Origin: CAKOTZ01 sp964489885
Lineage (GTDB): Bacteria; Bacillota; Clostridia; TANB77; CAG-508
DNA: 64,000 bases
Assembly: GCA_964489885.1 (NCBI GenBank)
Contig: CAZAZX010000005.1
Span: 22,945 to 86,944 of the forward strand
Direction of reading: 5' to 3'
Each line of letters opens with the position of its first letter. Positions within the stretch are counted from its first letter, which is position 1. Positions 60,301 to 64,000 of the stretch are shown here, piece by piece. The position numbers and the translations under genes are program-made. The notes below the pieces were generated by a model that was not told where the DNA came from, ran no database searches, and saw only the letters and a list, made by a program, of their open reading frames with translations.

Positions 60301-63300
60301 TCATTTTCTTTTGAAAAACTTTACAACTGCTGTAATTGATAGTGTCACAAATGATGCAATTGCAGCAAATATTCCATAAATACCTGTTTTATCTCCTGCA
60401 TAAGGTAGCATTCCAGTATTTTTTTTGCTTTCATTTTTAGAACTGTTAAATTCATTAGATGTAGATATCTTTGTATTTGTATTTGTATTTGTGCTTGTAT
60501 TTGTATTTCCATTCTCAGTTTCATTTCCGTTTATTTTCTGTTACTTTTCCATCTTCAGTTTTATGTATTGAAATTTCAGAACTGCTTTCTTGCGTTATAG
60601 TTCCATCGTCGTTTACTTTAAATGGAATTACCGTATCTGTTTGCTGATATCCTGCTGGGAAATCAGATATTTTAAATGTGTATTTACCTGGTTTTACCTT
60701 TCCAATTTGTGATAAGTCAACTTCTCCCTTATCGTTTGAAACAACTTCTATTTGTTTTCCACTTGTATCTAAAACAGCATTATTATTTTCGTCATATAAT
60801 TTTACTTTTACTCCTGATATTCCTGTATCAGTTCCACCATTTGTTATTTTTACTGTACTAGATTTTGGTTGAACTTTATTTATTGTTCCATTTGAACCTG
60901 TTTTCGTTATATTTACTATTCCATTTCCTCCACCAGTATAAATTACTTTGCCTGTTGAATCTACTGTAAACCCGTATACTTTTGTTGTATCTATACTATA
61001 TCCTGCTGGTACTCCAATTATTCTATATCCGTAAGAGCCTGGAACTAAATTTACTACTGAACTAAAATCTACTGTTCCATCTGCTCCTGTTGTCAATATT
61101 ATTTGATTTCCATTTTCATCTAATATTGCATTTCCATTTCCATCTACTAATATTATCCTTGCTCCTGCAATTGGTGTTGTCGTTCCACTTATATATGTTC
61201 TTACAACTGCACTACCTGGTTTGGCTACAATATAGCTTACATTTATTGTTCCATTTCCTCCACCAGTATAAATTACCCTGCCTGTTGAATCTACTGTAAA
61301 CCCGTATACTTTTGTTGTATCTATACTATATCCTGCTGGTACTCCAATTATTCTATATCCGTAAGAGCCTGGAACTAAATTTACTACTGAACTAAAATCT
61401 ACTGTTCCATCTGCTCCTGTTGTCAATATTATTTGATTTCCATTTTCATCTAAAATTGCATTTCCATTTCCATCTACTAATATTACTTTTGCTCCTGATA
61501 TCGGTGTTGTCGTTCCATTTATATATACTCTTACAACTGCGCTACCTGGTTTAGCCACAACATAAGTTACATTTACTATTCCATTTCCTCCATCAGTATA
61601 AATCACTTTGCCTGTTGAATCTACTGTAAATCCATATATTTTTGTTGTGTCTACACTATATCCTTCTGGCACTTCAGTTATTCTATACCCATAAGAACCT
61701 GGAACTAAATTTACTGCAGAACTAAAATCTACTGTTCCATCTACCCCTGTTGTCAATATTATTTGATTTCCATTTCCATCTAAAATTGCATTTCCATTTC
61801 CATCTACTAATATTACTTTTGCTCCTGATATCGGTGTTGTTCCGTTTATATATATTTTTGCAACTGCAGTACCTGGCTTGGCTACTATTTCTGAAACAGT
61901 CAATGTTGTGCCACCTATTGCAACTAATGGACACAAATCTATCTCATTAAAATCATCACGTATTGCTCCTCCCAACGGTTTTGCGCCGTTACTATCTACT
62001 ATACAAACAGCATTATGATCATCATCATTAGAAGAGTCGATTCTTGGTGATGCAAGCCACCATCTATAATCAACATCAATGTTGTTCTTATCTTTTCCAC
62101 AATACATTGAACTGTAGTTTATATAGTCTAATACATTATTTCCTGTAATCCATCCCAAATTAGCCTGTAATTTTCCATCAACTAAATATCCATAACCAGC
62201 TTCATCTGAATCACCAGATGTTTGAAGTTGAGCTATTATTTTATAACTTGTTTTAAAATCTGTTGTCTCATCTGTTGGGTGGTTTACACTATTATATGAA
62301 TCGCAATACATTTCAACGCTCGGGCCTCCAATTGCATATTTTGCTTTTGACGTTTTATATTGTTTAAAACTATTTGTATCACATAAGTATGCTGCTATAT
62401 GCTCTTTTATATACCATTGATTTTGAAGATTTCCTCTTTTATCCCACCATTGTGGATTCATTTTTGACAGTACTGTTGAATCAGTTGGTATAAAGTTTCT
62501 ATTTTCATATAATTTTACATTATTTTCATTCCAATCTGCTTTTAAATATACTGCTCCTATTCCATCTCCATATTTGTTTGCAAAATCTATGTAGAATATT
62601 CTCCATGTTAAATTGTCTATTTCTTTATTGCTATCACTATCTGATTTATATTCTACTTCTGTTCCATATATTTTGCTTAATATATCTTTTACATTTTGGT
62701 CATATTCGCTTGTTTCTATATTTGGGTCTTTCATTTTTGAATCAATATCTACTGATATTGTTGCTCCGTTTTCGGTTACTTCTATTTTTGAATTATATAT
62801 TTTTATTGTTTTTGTTTTATCTTTACTTTCTATTGTAGTAATAGCTTTTTCAGAATTTTCATCATTTTCAGAAGAAGTATCCTGTTTTTTAGAATCTACT
62901 ATACTTATCTCATTTTGTCCTTCGTCAAATGATAAAGTAACATTTTCGTTTAAACAAACTATTGGTCTAGTTGCAAATATTCCCTCTCCCTTTGTTACCA
63001 TTTTGTTGCTAACTACAAAATCAACATACTGCGTACCACTTTCATTAAAAAACTGTCTACTATCCAATATATAGTCAAAATCATTATAATATACTCCATT
63101 ATATCCTGTTGTATCCCATGCATAGTCAGAGCTAGCATAATCAAGGCTAGTAGGATTTTCAGATTTTCCTATGCTATAAACTCCCCCTCTTGTTGTTCCT
63201 ACATCAATAGATGAATAATATATTTTGTTATCATGTGTTTTATTCCATGATTCAATAAATTGAATAAGTGTAGGGCTTCCTGTAGCATATTCTGCGCCTT

Positions 63301-63742
63301 GTTCTGTATCTACATATTTAGTCCACTTAGTTTTGTCTCCTAAATCCGTCTCTCCAGAATAATCAGTAGTATTCCAGTCTTGTCCTTTTTCTTTCGAAAT
63401 TAAATATATTTTTCCATCTTTAACGTCAAATAACTGGTATGTTAATCCCCCAGCACTATAGTTTTTGACAGTTAAACCTATGTATTTTTGAGCCTCTGTT
63501 GTGCTTTTAGCAATCTCATTTTCCAATTCACTCGCTGTATATGTCGTTTCACCTGTTCTTAAAGCAACTGCTGATATCGAAGTTTTACTATTTATTTGTT
63601 CGTATATTTCGTCTTCTCTTTTGTTTAATCTAGTTGCCGCATATATTCCAGTTCCATTTGTTGAAATTATTGTTGTTCCTATTAATACTGTTGCCATTAT
63701 TTTTTTTGCTAAAGTTCTTTTTCCGCTTATCTTTCTTTTCAT
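60301..63742 (-). CDS. SpaA/Cna_B-repeat surface protein with LPYAG anchor
   Basis: 1,146 aa when the frame advances at CGG codon 1072 (60527-60529). ATG 63740-63742 follows AAAGAGG. Signal peptide (about 1-36). A large N-terminal region (to about 610) ends in a domain with YRWWLASPRIDSS, resembling DUF6273-type modules. Three 110-residue SpaA/Cna_B-like repeats follow (VAKPGSAVVRVYINGTTTPI … DGTVDFSSVVNLVPGSYGYR), then a fourth, diverged repeat (VKPGKYTFKISDFPAGY). After the shift: a Thr/Asn linker, MLPYAGDKTG, a membrane helix and KFFKRK tail. Without the shift the whole sorting signal is lost and the protein would be secreted. Function inferred as wall-attached adhesin or stalk. Confidence 0.83.
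60527..60529 (-). other. In-frame CGG with +1 shift to glycine (site 13, SpaA-like)
   Basis: Codon 1072. Preceding codon AAA; quadruplet CGGA. The zero frame stops after two codons. The shift adds 74 residues that encode the LPYAG sorting signal, membrane helix and basic tail. Confidence 0.9.
60900..61890 (-). repeat. Three 330-base tandem repeats (110 aa each)
   Basis: The block CCTGTTGAATCTACTGTAAA recurs at 60951, 61281 and 61611, exactly 330 bases apart. The two C-terminal copies are nearly identical in DNA, indicating recent duplication or gene conversion; the N-terminal copy is more diverged. Confidence 0.9.
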
Positions 63743-63808
63743 ACCGTTACCTCTTTCTATCTTCTTTCAAAAGTCTATAATATAGGCATTTTATTTCAAT
63801 CTATTATC

Positions 63809-64000
63809 TTATCCTCTATTTTTATATGTTAATACTAGTGAAACTAGTAAAGATGCTATAAGTATTGACATAATTGAAATAATTATTGGCTTGTCTTTAA
63901 TTCCAGCATAAGGTAAAACATCTGGTTTTTCTTCTTGTATTACTGGTGTTGGCGCTGGTGTTGGCGCTGGTGTTGGCGCTGGTGTTGGCGCTGGTGTTGG
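63809..64000 (-). CDS. Surface protein with LPYAG anchor, C-terminal end only
   Basis: Only the last 63 codons are in the window; the stop is TAA at 63809-63811. Visible: a Pro-Thr-Pro-Ala repeat, then EEKPDVLPYAGIKDKP, a membrane helix (IIISIMSILIASLLVSLVL) and TYKNRG. The LPYAG motif matches that of the SpaA-like protein downstream, so both probably use the same sortase. The N-terminal function cannot be judged. Confidence 0.8.
   Translation of the reverse strand, partial: PTPAPTPAPTPAPTPAPTPVIQEEKPDVLPYAGIKDKPIIISIMSILIASLLVSLVLTYKNRG
63950..64000 (-). repeat. 12-base tandem repeat encoding Pro-Thr-Pro-Ala
   Basis: Units of GGTGTTGGCGCT on the plus strand, at least four in a row, continuing past the window edge. 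A Pro-rich wall-spanning linker. Confidence 0.85.

Noticed and set aside
1059..60529. The 13 frameshifts as pseudogenes
   Set aside because: Each affected gene is otherwise intact, merges to expected length or matches an intact paralogue, and several are housekeeping genes. The breaks are all the same C-before-GGN event rather than the mixture of indels and stops expected from decay.
1059..60529. The 13 frameshifts as random sequencing errors
   Set aside because: Random errors would not all be the same base, all before GGN codons in phase, nor coincide with a complete lack of ordinary in-frame CGG codons. A systematic artefact cannot be excluded without reads and is kept as the main alternative.

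Overview
The window comes from a very AT-rich, Gram-positive, spore-forming-lineage bacterium of the Clostridia type. Evidence: a spoIIE homologue, the plsX-acpP-rnc-(Elp3-like) order typical of Clostridia, AddB, HtrA/LemA/HtpX, sortase-type wall anchors and strong GGAGG ribosome binding sites. Most genes lie on the minus strand. The sequence looks like a short-read assembly: one 100-N gap is flanked by the same 55 bases on both sides and is probably spurious.

Layout. 1-26.9 kb: a tandem series of giant surface proteins on the minus strand, arranged as pairs of an 'A' type (about 1,760-1,800 aa, membrane-anchored, DUF11/SdrD-like) followed by a 'B' type (about 1,800-3,000 aa, SdrD-like, TPPTG sorting motif): A1-B1, A2-B2, and the start of A3. 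27.2-40.8 kb: housekeeping and envelope genes (pyrimidine-nucleoside phosphorylase, rnhB, a prepilin-like protein, htrA, lemA, htpX, tatD, acpS, a WG-repeat protein, spoIIE). 41.0-49.7 kb: a compact cohesin-dockerin system carrying papain-family proteases rather than glycosidases, with a wall-anchored cohesin, a membrane-anchored cohesin, a cohesin-dockerin adaptor, a protease-dockerin and a catalytically altered protease with Ig-like repeats. 49.9-60.1 kb: DNA repair (UDG, AddB, OGG), YitT, an Fe-S-less radical-SAM-like protein, rnc, acpP, plsX. 60.3-64 kb: two LPYAG-anchored surface proteins, the second cut by the window edge.

Main observation. Thirteen apparent single-base frameshifts break ten genes, including rnc, pdp and udg. 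All thirteen are the same event: an in-frame CGG codon at which skipping the C and reading the next three bases as a glycine codon (C-GGN) restores the protein. My by-eye scan of both strands found no in-frame CGG used as ordinary arginine, although CGU, CGC, CGA, AGA and AGG are used, and no frameshift that was not at a CGG. About a hundred other CGG trinucleotides in genes all straddle codon boundaries. In merged form pdp, rnc and udg have family-typical lengths, and the rnc site supplies the invariant Gly of the dsRNA-binding motif. This suggests a recoded genetic system in which CGG is not an arginine codon and CGGN is decoded as glycine with a +1 shift. A systematic sequencing artefact is the main alternative. 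Gene coordinates below span these sites as single genes.
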